A program made the translations under genes and the position numbers. From contig CALXXZ010000012.1 in the NCBI GenBank assembly GCA_944392805.1, positions 1-55,791 on the forward strand: a stretch of 55,791 nt of DNA, given 5' to 3'. The first letter of the stretch is position 1. Every line of letters starts with the position of its first letter. The DNA comes from an uncultured Clostridia bacterium. GTDB lineage: Bacteria > Bacillota > Clostridia > TANB77 > CAG-508. Below are positions 9,184 to 17,859 of the stretch, piece after piece. Below the pieces are notes generated by a model. That model did no database searches and was not told the DNA's origin. It saw only the letters and a list, made by a program, of their open reading frames with translations.

Positions 9184-11154
9184 TTATATTTCATTTTTTG
9201 GTTTTCTTCCTCTTCTTTTTGGTTCTGTTGAAGTTCCAACACTAACACTTGCCATCTCTTTTTCTTGTCTAATTTGATTTCCCCATAATCTGTCAACAAA
9301 TTGGTCAAATTCTTCTACATCTGATTCGTCCATATTTGCTCTCATTTCTTGTAGGTTTTTATCTGTAATTTTGTTTGTCATTACATATTCTCCATCTACA
9401 TATTCCATTATATTTTGATATGTATATAATTTTTGTTCTGTTGATTTAGAGAAATATGTTGTTGCATTTTGGAAGAATTTTTCAACTTTTCCATCCATTG
9501 TTTTTTCACTTTTATAATCATGATCATATGTTGTAGTATCTTCTACAGGTATACATTCTGTAACTCTTTCTATATATCTTCTTCCTCTAAAGTCTTTTAC
9601 TAAATGTATATCAAAGTTTAATACTTGTACTACTTGTTCTTCTGCTGTTTTTTCGTTTTTGAATACTCCTGCTCTTAACATTGAGTTACGTAATGCTGTA
9701 ACTAAGTCTGGGAATGTTTTAGCGTGGTGAGTAAATAATGTAAATTTAGATGCAACCTGTGCTGATTGAATCATCCAAGATGCTACGGGGTCAGTTGCAA
9801 CCTCACCTATGATGTTTACAGAACCGTCAGTTTTTTTCTGAACGTCCAAACACTCTTGTCCGGCTATTGTATCTGTTTCACGCATTGATAAAATGTTTCT
9901 TGTAGGATATATTTTTCTTAAGTGTAACTCGAATGCTGTTTCTGTGATACGCAAGTTCATTGTTTCATATATATTTTCTATCATTGCCATAAGCATTGTT
10001 GTTTTACCACAACCTTGCTCACCTGTTAGTGATATAATTCTTGCTCCTTTTACTAAATATTTTAGTAAATTGATTGCATCTTCATATCCAGGGAATGTGA
10101 TTATTTGCTCTAATGTTGCTCTTTTTACGTCGAATTTTCTTACGAAGAATGCCCATGTTTCTGACATGCTTGGTCTTACTACAACGACACGAGAACCGTC
10201 TTTCATTTCATTGATTTTGTAACCATTTGTATCTGATAATTGTCCTGGGTTGTTGTATTTATAAATATTTTGACATACTCTTTTTAATTCTGCTTCTGTA
10301 CCAAATGATAAAAATGCTAGACGTATTGATTTACCTTGGAAGAATATCCATATACTATCACAAGCTCTTGGTACTTTGTGTTCTGATACTTGTTCTAGAT
10401 AATCTCCATCAGTTTGTGCTACTTGGCTTAAGAAACTTTCTGGTAAACCTGATACACCACCTGATACACCATCTATATTCATATCTCTTATTTCATCGAT
10501 ACTACTATAACCTTTGTAATGTTGATATATTCTTTGTACTACAACTTCTAGTTTATCTTGGAAAGATAATACTATTTTTTCTTTTTCGAATATTTCATCT
10601 ATTTCTTCATCAGTTATTACATAACATGGTTTTGTTTCACCTTGTATGTATTTTAATGTTGCTAGATTATATCTTTTTATTAATTGTGTTAATGCCTCAT
10701 ATCCAAATTCTTTTTTATATACATATAATAATATATCAAATTTATCTTGAGAAGTTAACAAAGATGGAATATCAAATGGAATCGCACTTGATATATTTGT
10801 TTCATCTATTCCATATTCTTTTGACAATAAATCTGCAATTAACTCTTTTACATATCTCTTGTCATTAACATCTCCATATGTACATCCTTTTAAAGCCTTT
10901 TTTAATGCATATTTTTTATTCTTTCTTCTTTTTAATTCCTCTTCAGAAAGACCTATATCATATAAATTTACTTTTGTGATTTCATCTAATCTTTTCTTTA
11001 CGAAATCTCTCATCTTATCTAATGTGTATGTTTTATCATCTTTTTCAACTTCTTGTTCTACTTCTGCATTTTTATTTTTATTTATATAATATAGTATTCC
11101 CATTATTGCTGCTACAAAGATAACTATTATTAATATTGTATTAAATATAGACAT
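9184..11154 (-). CDS. CpaF/TadA-type secretion ATPase with N-terminal membrane span
   Basis: 656 residues. A hydrophobic segment (5-23) begins the protein, which is unusual because CpaF/TadA ATPases are normally cytosolic. The ATPase core has Walker A GEQGCGKTT (378-386), an Asp-box/Walker B region NIIGEVATDP (447-456, Glu retained in GEV) and the His box THHAKTFPDLVTALRNSM (475 onwards). A charged tail ends in KRRGRKPKNEI. It should power assembly of the MENA pilins together with the adjoining TadBC-like platform. The start at 11154 has GAGGTG upstream, inside the end of the preceding ParA-like gene, so the two are translationally coupled. Confidence 0.88.
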   Translation of the reverse strand: MSIFNTILIIVIFVAAIMGILYYINKNKNAEVEQEVEKDDKTYTLDKMRDFVKKRLDEITKVNLYDIGLSEEELKRRKNKKYALKKALKGCTYGDVNDKRYVKELIADLLSKEYGIDETNISSAIPFDIPSLLTSQDKFDILLYVYKKEFGYEALTQLIKRYNLATLKYIQGETKPCYVITDEEIDEIFEKEKIVLSFQDKLEVVVQRIYQHYKGYSSIDEIRDMNIDGVSGGVSGLPESFLSQVAQTDGDYLEQVSEHKVPRACDSIWIFFQGKSIRLAFLSFGTEAELKRVCQNIYKYNNPGQLSDTNGYKINEMKDGSRVVVVRPSMSETWAFFVRKFDVKRATLEQIITFPGYEDAINLLKYLVKGARIISLTGEQGCGKTTMLMAMIENIYETMNLRITETAFELHLRKIYPTRNILSMRETDTIAGQECLDVQKKTDGSVNIIGEVATDPVASWMIQSAQVASKFTLFTHHAKTFPDLVTALRNSMLRAGVFKNEKTAEEQVVQVLNFDIHLVKDFRGRRYIERVTECIPVEDTTTYDHDYKSEKTMDGKVEKFFQNATTYFSKSTEQKLYTYQNIMEYVDGEYVMTNKITDKNLQEMRANMDESDVEEFDQFVDRLWGNQIRQEKEMASVSVGTSTEPKRRGRKPKNEI

Positions 11155-11158
11155 TCTT

Positions 11159-12022
11159 TCACCTCATTCTCATTTGCAAGTCTTGTATTCTTTTTATTAT
11201 AGTATTAACTAATTTCAAAACTTCTGACATAAAGAAATAATTAGTATCTGTTGTATCTTTTATATCTCTTAATTTCAAGAAAAGTTCTGTAACATTAGCT
11301 TCTTCTGCTGCTTCAAAAAATAGTGTATTAAATGGTACAAGATTTAAATCTTTTTTTTCTTCTAAATATTTCATTATATTTTTTTTATTATATTTTGTTT
11401 TTTTATTGTATTTTGCTATTACTGGTATACATTTTGGACCAACTAATTCTTTATTACTATTTTTCATCTCATTATAATTATCTAAGCTTACTATTCTTTG
11501 ACTTAATACTAATACATTTACATTAGATATATCTAAAATTTCTTTTTTAACCTGTTCTCCCAATTTATTATCTATGTCAACTAATACCATATCATAATAT
11601 TGATTTGCTAACTTTATTAATTCTACATAGCATTCTGATAATTCTCTATAATCTTGTAAATTCTCATCATTATTTTTATCAATTTGTCCTACATATCCAG
11701 AAAGAACTTCTAGTCTACCTTTAAATATAACTTTTGTATAATCTGTTATTATTGATGGTTGTATTTTATTACTTTTAATTAATTTTGATAGTCCTTCAAA
11801 TCCATTTTCTACAGCTATATTATTATTCATAGGTACTAATGTATTTTTTTTCTTATTTGCACTTATCCAAAAGCAATTTTTCATTGTTGGATCTTTATAT
11901 GCTGTTGATATTAATAAAATTTTGAAGTTACGCTCTATTGCCATCTTTGTTGCAACAGCAACTGATGTTAATGTTTTTCCAGTTTGTTCTCTACTATCAT
12001 TCCAAAATGTTACAATTGACAT
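11159..12022 (-). CDS. ParA/MinD-type ATPase, CpaE/TadZ-like
   Basis: 287 residues. The N-terminal P-loop reads NDSREQTGKTLTSVA: GKT is kept, but the signature Lys-Gly-Gly of deviant Walker A motifs is replaced by Arg-Glu-Gln. Later segments fit the fold (FKILLISTA for A', YDMVLVDIDN for Walker B, NVNVLVLSQ). In Tad loci CpaE/TadZ proteins of this fold localise the machine to a cell site. It sits directly before the ATPase gene with a 4-nt gap. Nucleotide binding is plausible; dimer-dependent hydrolysis is doubtful without the signature lysine. Confidence 0.75.
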   Translation of the reverse strand: MSIVTFWNDSREQTGKTLTSVAVATKMAIERNFKILLISTAYKDPTMKNCFWISANKKKNTLVPMNNNIAVENGFEGLSKLIKSNKIQPSIITDYTKVIFKGRLEVLSGYVGQIDKNNDENLQDYRELSECYVELIKLANQYYDMVLVDIDNKLGEQVKKEILDISNVNVLVLSQRIVSLDNYNEMKNSNKELVGPKCIPVIAKYNKKTKYNKKNIMKYLEEKKDLNLVPFNTLFFEAAEEANVTELFLKLRDIKDTTDTNYFFMSEVLKLVNTIIKRIQDLQMRMR

Positions 12023-12035
12023 TCCTTATTCTCCT

Positions 12036-12722
12036 TTATAGATTTTTCATTATTGCTCGTATTTTTCTCTCATCGAGTTCTTTTTCTATATCATGTACTA
12101 GATATACTACATTTTCTCTATACTCATTACTTAGATTTCTAAATTTTATTTTCGAAACTCTCTGGTTTTCTGTTATTGCTGAGTAGTCTCCATTTTCTAA
12201 TAAGAAGTATAATTTTTCTTCATTCCATACTACTTTTAATCCTAGTGCTAGATATTCAAAGTATTCTTCTTCTTCTCTTAGCATCTCTTTTGAGAAAAAG
12301 ATTTTTGTCATATGAAATGGTATATTTATTTGGTCTAAAATTTCTATTCCTTTTTTAAGTGAATATACATCAAATGATGTTATATAATATAATTTTTCTG
12401 CATCTGATAAATTAAATCCGACTATTCCATTATAATTATCTGTATCTATCAAAATATAGTCATAATTTAATTTTTCTTCTCCTTCTATCGCAAGATATTG
12501 TTTTATATTTTCTAATGTTTCAAAACCAACTGCTACATCTATACCTTCAAATTCAGTTATATATGATTTCGTTGGGTTTATAACTGGAACTACATATCTA
12601 CTTTTTTGAATTTCGGTTGCATCTATTACCAAAACTTTCTTTTGTGCTTCTACTAAGATTTTTGCTATTCCCAGTACTAAGTCTGTTTTGTCATATACAC
12701 CTATAAACCCTATTTTTTTCAT
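12036..12722 (-). CDS. degenerate ParA-fold protein, TadZ-like
   Basis: 228 residues. The N-terminal strand-loop reads GFIGVYDKTDLVLGIAKIL, in the position of a ParA P-loop but without the Gly-X-Gly-Lys-Thr pattern (only Lys-Thr remains). The following segments KVLVIDATE and YDYILIDTDNYNG match the A' and Walker B strands. This suggests a ParA-like fold that no longer hydrolyses ATP, perhaps a partner of the second ParA-like protein encoded 13 nt downstream. AAAGGA lies upstream of the ATG, and an intercistronic hairpin separates it from the SAF gene. Confidence 0.65.
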   Translation of the reverse strand: MKKIGFIGVYDKTDLVLGIAKILVEAQKKVLVIDATEIQKSRYVVPVINPTKSYITEFEGIDVAVGFETLENIKQYLAIEGEEKLNYDYILIDTDNYNGIVGFNLSDAEKLYYITSFDVYSLKKGIEILDQINIPFHMTKIFFSKEMLREEEEYFEYLALGLKVVWNEEKLYFLLENGDYSAITENQRVSKIKFRNLSNEYRENVVYLVHDIEKELDERKIRAIMKNL

Positions 12723-12764
12723 ATAGTTTGTCTTCCTTTCTTTTTAGTCTTAAAACTTTGTAGT

Positions 12765-12786
12765 AAGGGCATAAAATTATGCCCTT
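12765..12786 (-). promoter_or_regulatory. intercistronic hairpin after the SAF gene
   Basis: A perfect 10-bp inverted repeat (AAGGGCATAA/TTATGCCCTT with AA between) lies in the 70-nt gap between the SAF gene and the next gene of the operon. On the minus strand no T-tract follows, so it is more likely an RNA-processing or stability element, or a partial attenuator, than a full terminator. Confidence 0.6.
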
Positions 12787-12792
12787 GCTATT

Positions 12793-13986
12793 TTACTCTG
12801 CTGTTGATGTTAATAACTCTAAATAATTTGTTCTTGATTCTTGTGATTTTGCTGTTCCTTCAGTTAATCCATCTTGTACATTTGTTGGATACTCTTCATT
12901 TCCATCTATTATTGGTTGTAAATTATTTTGTCTTAATCTTCTTACTGCTTCTGTTAATCTATTACTTAATTCATTTCTTGCAATTCCAACAATATTTGGG
13001 TTTGCATTTATTTGGTCAATAACTGCATTGTTTGGATAATATGTTGTTGTTGATGGATTTTGTAATCCTGGTTCTACATATTTATTTGCATATAAATATG
13101 CACCTTCTAACCCATATGCTTCTACTATTGAACTTGACATCAACATGATTTCGCTTTCATTTAATTGTACTCTAATTGTATCTGGAACATATGTACCATC
13201 TGAATTTTCAGGTATTTCAACTTCTGCCTTTGATACAACTACAAAGTTCTGTCCACTTGGTAGCATTAATCTTATATCTATATAGTCTCCTGTTTCCAAA
13301 TCAACTGGTAACACTACCATATTATATTCTTCTAATCTTGCGTCATCTGTTACTACTGCATCTGATTGAACCACATAATCTGGTGTTATTACTGTATTTG
13401 CTTTCAAATCAATTTTTGCTAATAGTGGAACAGAATTTAATTTTATAAATTCTCTTCTTATAGTTCCATTATCTAGTACATATTTATATACATTTCCTGT
13501 ATTTATTTCTTCATATAGTCTTGTTATACCATCATTTTCACTATTAGATGTTGTTGTAAAATAAAGTGTTGTTCCATTATCATCAAAAGTATATGTATTT
13601 CTTGAATTTGATTCATCTACTTCTAGTAAATTATCTGATTCATTTATATATAATCCTTCTTCATCTCTACTTATTGTTTTTCCATCTTCTGTTTGTAAAT
13701 ACCATGAATCTATCACTGAAGATAAAGATGTTGCATTTTGAGGTATTGTTTCTTTATTAACTAGTTTTGTTTCAAACATATCTTCTGTTAATATTTCACC
13801 TGATTTTACTTCCTGATTTAGTACATACACATTTACTAATTTTGCTGCTTCTGCTGCTTGTTCATCTTTTACCTTTTTTAATTGCAAAAATAATAGTGCT
13901 ATTACTACTCCTGTAATTATTAATGTTATTATAATTCCTAATAAAAATGAATTTCTTGCTTTTCTTTGCATTGGATTTACCGCCAC
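12793..13986 (-). CDS. CpaB/RcpC-like SAF-domain protein
   Basis: 397 residues, first gene of the pilus operon. It has an N-terminal cytoplasmic stub and membrane span (about 15-35), then a SAF-type beta domain (KLVNVYVLNQEVKSGEILTEDMF). An acidic insertion of about 90 residues (100-190) splits the SAF region, which continues at VPLLAKIDLKANTVITPDYV and the RcpC-like stretch YNMVVLPVDLETGDYIDI. In Tad systems CpaB works at the outer side of the machine; monoderms lack the secretin, so here it would face the cell wall. The start codon is GTG with AAAAGGAGG 8 nt upstream. Confidence 0.8.
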   Translation of the reverse strand: MAVNPMQRKARNSFLLGIIITLIITGVVIALLFLQLKKVKDEQAAEAAKLVNVYVLNQEVKSGEILTEDMFETKLVNKETIPQNATSLSSVIDSWYLQTEDGKTISRDEEGLYINESDNLLEVDESNSRNTYTFDDNGTTLYFTTTSNSENDGITRLYEEINTGNVYKYVLDNGTIRREFIKLNSVPLLAKIDLKANTVITPDYVVQSDAVVTDDARLEEYNMVVLPVDLETGDYIDIRLMLPSGQNFVVVSKAEVEIPENSDGTYVPDTIRVQLNESEIMLMSSSIVEAYGLEGAYLYANKYVEPGLQNPSTTTYYPNNAVIDQINANPNIVGIARNELSNRLTEAVRRLRQNNLQPIIDGNEEYPTNVQDGLTEGTAKSQESRTNYLELLTSTAE

Positions 13987-14033
13987 TTCAAATTCCTCCT
14001 TTTAGCGTTTTCGCTATAATACTATCTTTATTA

Positions 14034-14062
14034 ATTTTACACCTTTTTTTGAGTAAAATCAA
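14034..14062 (-). promoter_or_regulatory. candidate promoter of the pilus operon
   Basis: On the minus strand TTGATT (14062-14057) and TAAAAT (14039-14034) are 17 nt apart, about 48 nt upstream of the GTG start. It lies in the 130-nt gap behind the HAD gene, which shows no clear terminator of its own. Confidence 0.5.
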
Positions 14063-14116
14063 CAAAGTTTTTGTTTTGTAATACAAACTTAATATTATTG
14101 TAATATTTTTGTAACA

Positions 14117-14989
14117 TTAGTTTGTAATTATGTATTTTAGTGCGTTTGCTACCCCTTCTTCATTATTGCTATCTGTTATATAATTGGAAATTTTTGTTAT
14201 TTTTGGTGAGCTTTGTCCCATAGCTATTCCTAATCCTGCCTCTTTTATCATTTTTTCGTCATTCATATTATCCCCTATTGCGACAATTTCTTCTCTTTTT
14301 ACATTTAATTTTTCTGCTAATATTTCAATTGCATTCCATTTATCTACATTTTTCGCCGAAATTTCAGTATAATAATATTCTATTGGCACTTCTTCTGTTC
14401 CTTGTCTTATCATTTTTCTTGACATATGTGATACTTCTAAAACTTCAATTTCTTCGATTGTTTTTACTTTTTTTAATATTGAATTAAATATTAATTTGCT
14501 ATTATCACATATTGTTACTTTTATTACTTTTTCATCGCGTTCTTCTAAATATTTATACAAGTCTTCTACTATTTTTATATGTGTTTTATTTTTTTCTTCC
14601 TTATTCAAGTTTTCTTTATAATAATATAATACATTGTAATTTAAACTTTTTGCTAAAATTTCTTTTTCTGTATATATGTTATAATATATACTATTTTCCT
14701 CACATATTTTTACTATGTCTAAAATTTTTGATTTTTTTAATGTGTTTTCGTATATTATTTCATCTTTTTTTATATCATATATGATAGCTCCATTTCCTGA
14801 TATAAAATATTTTTCACTTTTTATTTCTTTTGCTATTGTTTTTATTGAATCTATCGGTCTTCCTGATGCTATTATTACTTCTATCCCTTTTTCTTGAACT
14901 TTTTCTATTACATCTTTTGTGTTTTGCGTTACTATTCCATATGAGTTTAACATTGTTCCATCTAAGTCTATCGCTATTAATTTATACAT
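14117..14989 (-). CDS. Cof-type HAD-IIB family phosphatase
   Basis: 290 residues. HAD motif I is IAIDLDGTML (residues 5-14), motif II ASGRP, motif III a conserved Lys in the region before MRKMIRQG, and motif IV AIGDNMNDEKMI near the C terminus; the IIB cap lies between motifs II and III. Family members dephosphorylate sugar phosphates and other small metabolites in the cytoplasm; the substrate cannot be read from sequence. AGAGGT precedes the ATG. It is divergent from the spore-protein gene and upstream of the pilus operon on the same strand, with no evident functional link. Confidence 0.9.
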   Translation of the reverse strand: MYKLIAIDLDGTMLNSYGIVTQNTKDVIEKVQEKGIEVIIASGRPIDSIKTIAKEIKSEKYFISGNGAIIYDIKKDEIIYENTLKKSKILDIVKICEENSIYYNIYTEKEILAKSLNYNVLYYYKENLNKEEKNKTHIKIVEDLYKYLEERDEKVIKVTICDNSKLIFNSILKKVKTIEEIEVLEVSHMSRKMIRQGTEEVPIEYYYTEISAKNVDKWNAIEILAEKLNVKREEIVAIGDNMNDEKMIKEAGLGIAMGQSSPKITKISNYITDSNNEEGVANALKYIITN

Positions 14990-15127
14990 TTTTTTACCTC
15001 TTTCTTTTAATTTTTTTATTTTTTCAAAATTTTTCCTGTTTATTTTCTCAAAAATTGTACATCATATATTTAGAAAAAGCAATAGTTTTTTCTAAGAAAT
15101 GTTATATATAGCAGGAGGTGAAAAAAC

Positions 15128-15337
15128 ATGGCAAACTCAAACAACAGTAATAAAAAATTAGTTCCAGAAGCTATGAGCGCTTTAGATAAATTTAAATATG
15201 AAGTAGCTTCAGAAGTTGGTGTAAATTTAAAAGACGGTTATAATGGAGATATATCAGCTAAAGATGCTGGTAAAATCGGTGGAAATATGGTTAGAAAAAT
15301 GATACAACAAGTTGAAAACAATATGGCTAACAAATAG
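15128..15337 (+). CDS. alpha/beta-type small acid-soluble spore protein
   Basis: 69 residues. It carries the family signatures KYEVASEVG (the GPR protease cleavage region) and GGNMVRKMI near the C terminus. These proteins coat forespore DNA in an A-like form, protect it from UV and chemical damage, and are degraded to amino acids on germination. An excellent ribosome binding site (AGGAGGTG) precedes the ATG. It stands alone on the plus strand between two minus-strand operons. I could not identify a convincing sigma-G promoter in the 138-nt upstream gap, which contains a small hairpin (AGAAAA...TTTTCT). Confidence 0.95.
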   Translation: MANSNNSNKKLVPEAMSALDKFKYEVASEVGVNLKDGYNGDISAKDAGKIGGNMVRKMIQQVENNMANK

Positions 15338-15430
15338 TTTTAACTATATATTAGATTTTTAGTACTTTTTTGGTACTAGCTTGGCAGAAGTATTTTTCTT
15401 GGTTTTATTTATGTATTTATACATATATGA

Positions 15431-15457
15431 AAGCAGGAGATGTGCTCCTGCCTTCTA
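15431..15457. terminator. terminator between SASP gene and CpsB operon
   Basis: A perfect 7-bp stem (GCAGGAG, 15433-15439; CTCCTGC, 15445-15451) with a 5-nt loop lies just past the CpsB stop and about 95 nt past the SASP stop. T-rich sequence follows in both directions. Confidence 0.75.
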
Positions 15458-15464
15458 TATTTTA

Positions 15465-16166
15465 TTATTCAATTTCTTCATTATCTAAAACCTTTTGTGC
15501 ATTTAAAGTAGTCAATTCTTCTAGTTTTTCTTCTGACACAATCTTGCTTAACTTTTTCAAGATTTTAGGTATTTTAGGATATATTTGTTCTGGTCTATGT
15601 ACATCAGAGCCCAAAAAGTGAATTAAATCTTGTTTTAATAACTTTTTCACCGTCTTTTTGGCTTTATCTCCATACATACCAATAATACTACCATAATTAG
15701 CTTGAAACAATGCTCCCATTTCTGCAAGTTCTTCTACATACTTTGGGTCTTCTTGAACATAGCTATATCTCTCAGGATGTGCTATTATTGGAATATAGCC
15801 ATTTTCAACAAGTCTATAAATAATTTCTTTATCATTCATATTTTTTGAATGCATCGGAAGTTCATATAATACATATCTAGAATTATTAATTGTTGATGCT
15901 TTTTTATCTTTTAATAATTGTACAATTTCATTTGTTACGTAAATTTCGCTTCCAAGATAAAGTTCAATATCTTGGAAGTCTATCTGCTTAATTAACTGTA
16001 ATCTTTGTTCTTCATCAACTTCATAATATTTTTCCATGTAATGTGATGTTGATATTATTTTTTCAAATCCAACATCTCTAGCTTCTTCTAATATTCTTAT
16101 TGTTTCTTCTAAACTTTTTGAACCATCATCTATCTGTGGTAATATATGTGAATGGAAATCTATCAT
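15465..16166 (-). CDS. CpsB/YwqE-type PHP-family tyrosine-protein phosphatase
   Basis: 233 residues. Metal-binding motifs of the PHP fold are all present: DFHSHILPQIDDG at the N terminus, STSHY, AHPERY in the middle, and GSDVHRP near the C terminus. CpsB enzymes dephosphorylate the tyrosine cluster of the CpsD kinase and so regulate capsule or exopolysaccharide chain export. It is the last gene of the operon, 2 nt after CpsD. The family is secure; its target is inferred from the neighbours. Confidence 0.93.
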   Translation of the reverse strand: MIDFHSHILPQIDDGSKSLEETIRILEEARDVGFEKIISTSHYMEKYYEVDEEQRLQLIKQIDFQDIELYLGSEIYVTNEIVQLLKDKKASTINNSRYVLYELPMHSKNMNDKEIIYRLVENGYIPIIAHPERYSYVQEDPKYVEELAEMGALFQANYGSIIGMYGDKAKKTVKKLLKQDLIHFLGSDVHRPEQIYPKIPKILKKLSKIVSEEKLEELTTLNAQKVLDNEEIE

Positions 16167-16168
16167 TT

Positions 16169-17113
16169 TTATCTCCTATTATCATTTTTCATTTTCTTTT
16201 CTTTTTTTAGATATTCATTAAATTCCCTTAATACTTCCGCTGTTTTTTCTTCTGGTGTTTTTTCTATTTCTGGCTCTACTGTTTCTCTTTTCATTGCCCT
16301 AGGTACTTCCATTTCTTCGCTAAGAGTTTCATTTTTTCTATTCATCATTTCTGCTGTTCTCATTCTTAGAGCTTCTCTCTTTTGTTCTTGTTCTGCTTCA
16401 CTTCTTGATTTTTGTGTTGAAGGTTTAGATGCATAATAATATGTCTCATTATATTTTTTAGATGAAATTGGTATTTTATTATAAACTACACCTGCTATAT
16501 TTCCACCAACATTTTTGATATCTCTTATTACTTTTTGTAAATCATCTTTTTTAGTTTGATTATGTGCTGTTATAACAATTGTTGAATCTACAATTCTTGA
16601 TAAGATTACAGCATCTGTTACCAATTTTGATGGTGTTCCATCAATTATTATTAAGTCACATTCTTGTTTTAAATCTTCTAAAAGATTAACCATTTGTGGG
16701 GTTATTAATAATTCTGATGGATTTGGTGGAATATTTCCTGCTGGCATTACATATAAATTTGGTACTTCTGTTTCACGTAAATAATTTATCAAATTATTTG
16801 CTTCTTGACTGTTTTCAGTTACCCCTGATAAGTAATTAGAAAGTCCTGGTCGTGGTAACACACCAAATATATTATAAATTCTTCCTTTTCTCATGTCTGC
16901 ATCTATTAATATTACTCTTTTTCCAGCTTGTGCGAATGCAACAGCTAAGTTAGATGATACCCAACTTTTTCCTTCACCAGGGTATGTTGATGTTACAAGC
17001 AATGTTTTTAATTTTTTATTTGAACTCATAAATTGTATATTTGTTCTTAGTGTTCTAAATATTTCAGAAACCGGAGATTTCGGATCTTTATGTGCTATTA
17101 ATTCTTTTTTCAT
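16169..17113 (-). CDS. CpsD/CapB-family tyrosine kinase with extended tail
   Basis: 314 residues; typical CpsD proteins are about 230. Walker A is in TSTYPGEGKSWVSSNLA (about 41-57), Walker A' in VILIDADMRKG, and Walker B in LIIIDGTPS, where the usual D-x-P-P has become D-G-T-P. The autophosphorylated tyrosine cluster is KKYNETYYYA (about 220), but it is not terminal: a strongly charged, probably helical tail of about 80 residues (many Glu, Lys, Arg) follows. It is activated by Wzz, whose gene overlaps its start by one base, and is countered by CpsB downstream. Confidence 0.9.
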   Translation of the reverse strand: MKKELIAHKDPKSPVSEIFRTLRTNIQFMSSNKKLKTLLVTSTYPGEGKSWVSSNLAVAFAQAGKRVILIDADMRKGRIYNIFGVLPRPGLSNYLSGVTENSQEANNLINYLRETEVPNLYVMPAGNIPPNPSELLITPQMVNLLEDLKQECDLIIIDGTPSKLVTDAVILSRIVDSTIVITAHNQTKKDDLQKVIRDIKNVGGNIAGVVYNKIPISSKKYNETYYYASKPSTQKSRSEAEQEQKREALRMRTAEMMNRKNETLSEEMEVPRAMKRETVEPEIEKTPEEKTAEVLREFNEYLKKEKKMKNDNRR

Positions 17114-17850
17114 TATCTTGCACCTCCTCTTCTTCTTCTTCTTTTTGATTTTGGTTTTTCATCTAAAGTTTCATATACTGGAATTGATGCAAGTACTGTT
17201 ACTCCAGTTATTTTTTCTATATCTTCTGCTGATTTTATTGTTGTATCTAGCATATTAGCAATCAGTACATACATTGATGCTACTACAATTCCTATAAAGC
17301 CAAATATTACTATATCTTTTATGTGATTTATATTATATGGTTGTTCTTCAACTTCTGCTTCATCTACAACATGAAGATTTTCTATTCCATAATATTCTTT
17401 TACATTTTCTATAAATACTTTTGCTATTTCATTTGCTATTTTTGCAGCTAATACTGGATCTTCATCTTTTACTGTTATTTCTATGATTTCAGTATCTTCT
17501 CTTGCACTTACTGTAACATTTTTCTTAAGTTCTTCTGGATCTTTATCTATAGCCAAATTTGATATTACATTTCTTATTACTTTATCACTTCTAACTAAAT
17601 CTCTATATGTTGATACTAATTTTGAGTTTAATGTTATATCTGTTGTTGTGATTGATGATTCTGTACCATCTGTAACTTGTCCTGATGAATTTGTTGCTAA
17701 TAATAGTGTTGTTATTGATTCGTATTTTGGTGTTACAAAACCAAAACTATATATTGCACCTATTGTTACACATATTGCTGTTATTAATATTATTTGTAAT
17801 CTTTTTTCCCAAAAAATTTGTAATAATTCTTTTAAATCTAGTTCTTCCAT
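17113..17850 (-). CDS. Wzz/CapA-type chain-length determinant and kinase modulator
   Basis: 245 residues with two membrane spans (about 20-38 and 172-195) flanking an extracytoplasmic domain. The C-terminal part of that domain contains ENVKEYYGIENLHVVDEAEV, the usual approach to span 2. The cytoplasmic tail ends in a basic cluster (KPKSKRRRRRGG). In Gram-positives this protein activates CpsD and sets polymer length. The last span lacks a clear Pro-rich motif. Its stop and the CpsD start overlap as TAATG. Confidence 0.9.
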   Translation of the reverse strand: MEELDLKELLQIFWEKRLQIILITAICVTIGAIYSFGFVTPKYESITTLLLATNSSGQVTDGTESSITTTDITLNSKLVSTYRDLVRSDKVIRNVISNLAIDKDPEELKKNVTVSAREDTEIIEITVKDEDPVLAAKIANEIAKVFIENVKEYYGIENLHVVDEAEVEEQPYNINHIKDIVIFGFIGIVVASMYVLIANMLDTTIKSAEDIEKITGVTVLASIPVYETLDEKPKSKRRRRRGGAR

Positions 17851-17859
17851 CGTTTCCCC

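Noticed and set aside
10227..10868. Long open frame opposite the secretion ATPase (and similar ones opposite 42887-43429, 51142-51615)
   Set aside because: These are Leu/Ile/His/Tyr-rich translations typical of the antisense of AT-rich genes, with no ribosome binding site and no domain signature.
14990..15127. Sigma-G promoter for the SASP gene
   Set aside because: A CATCATA stretch is present at 15060-15066 but no acceptable -35 partner lies at the right distance, so I did not call it.
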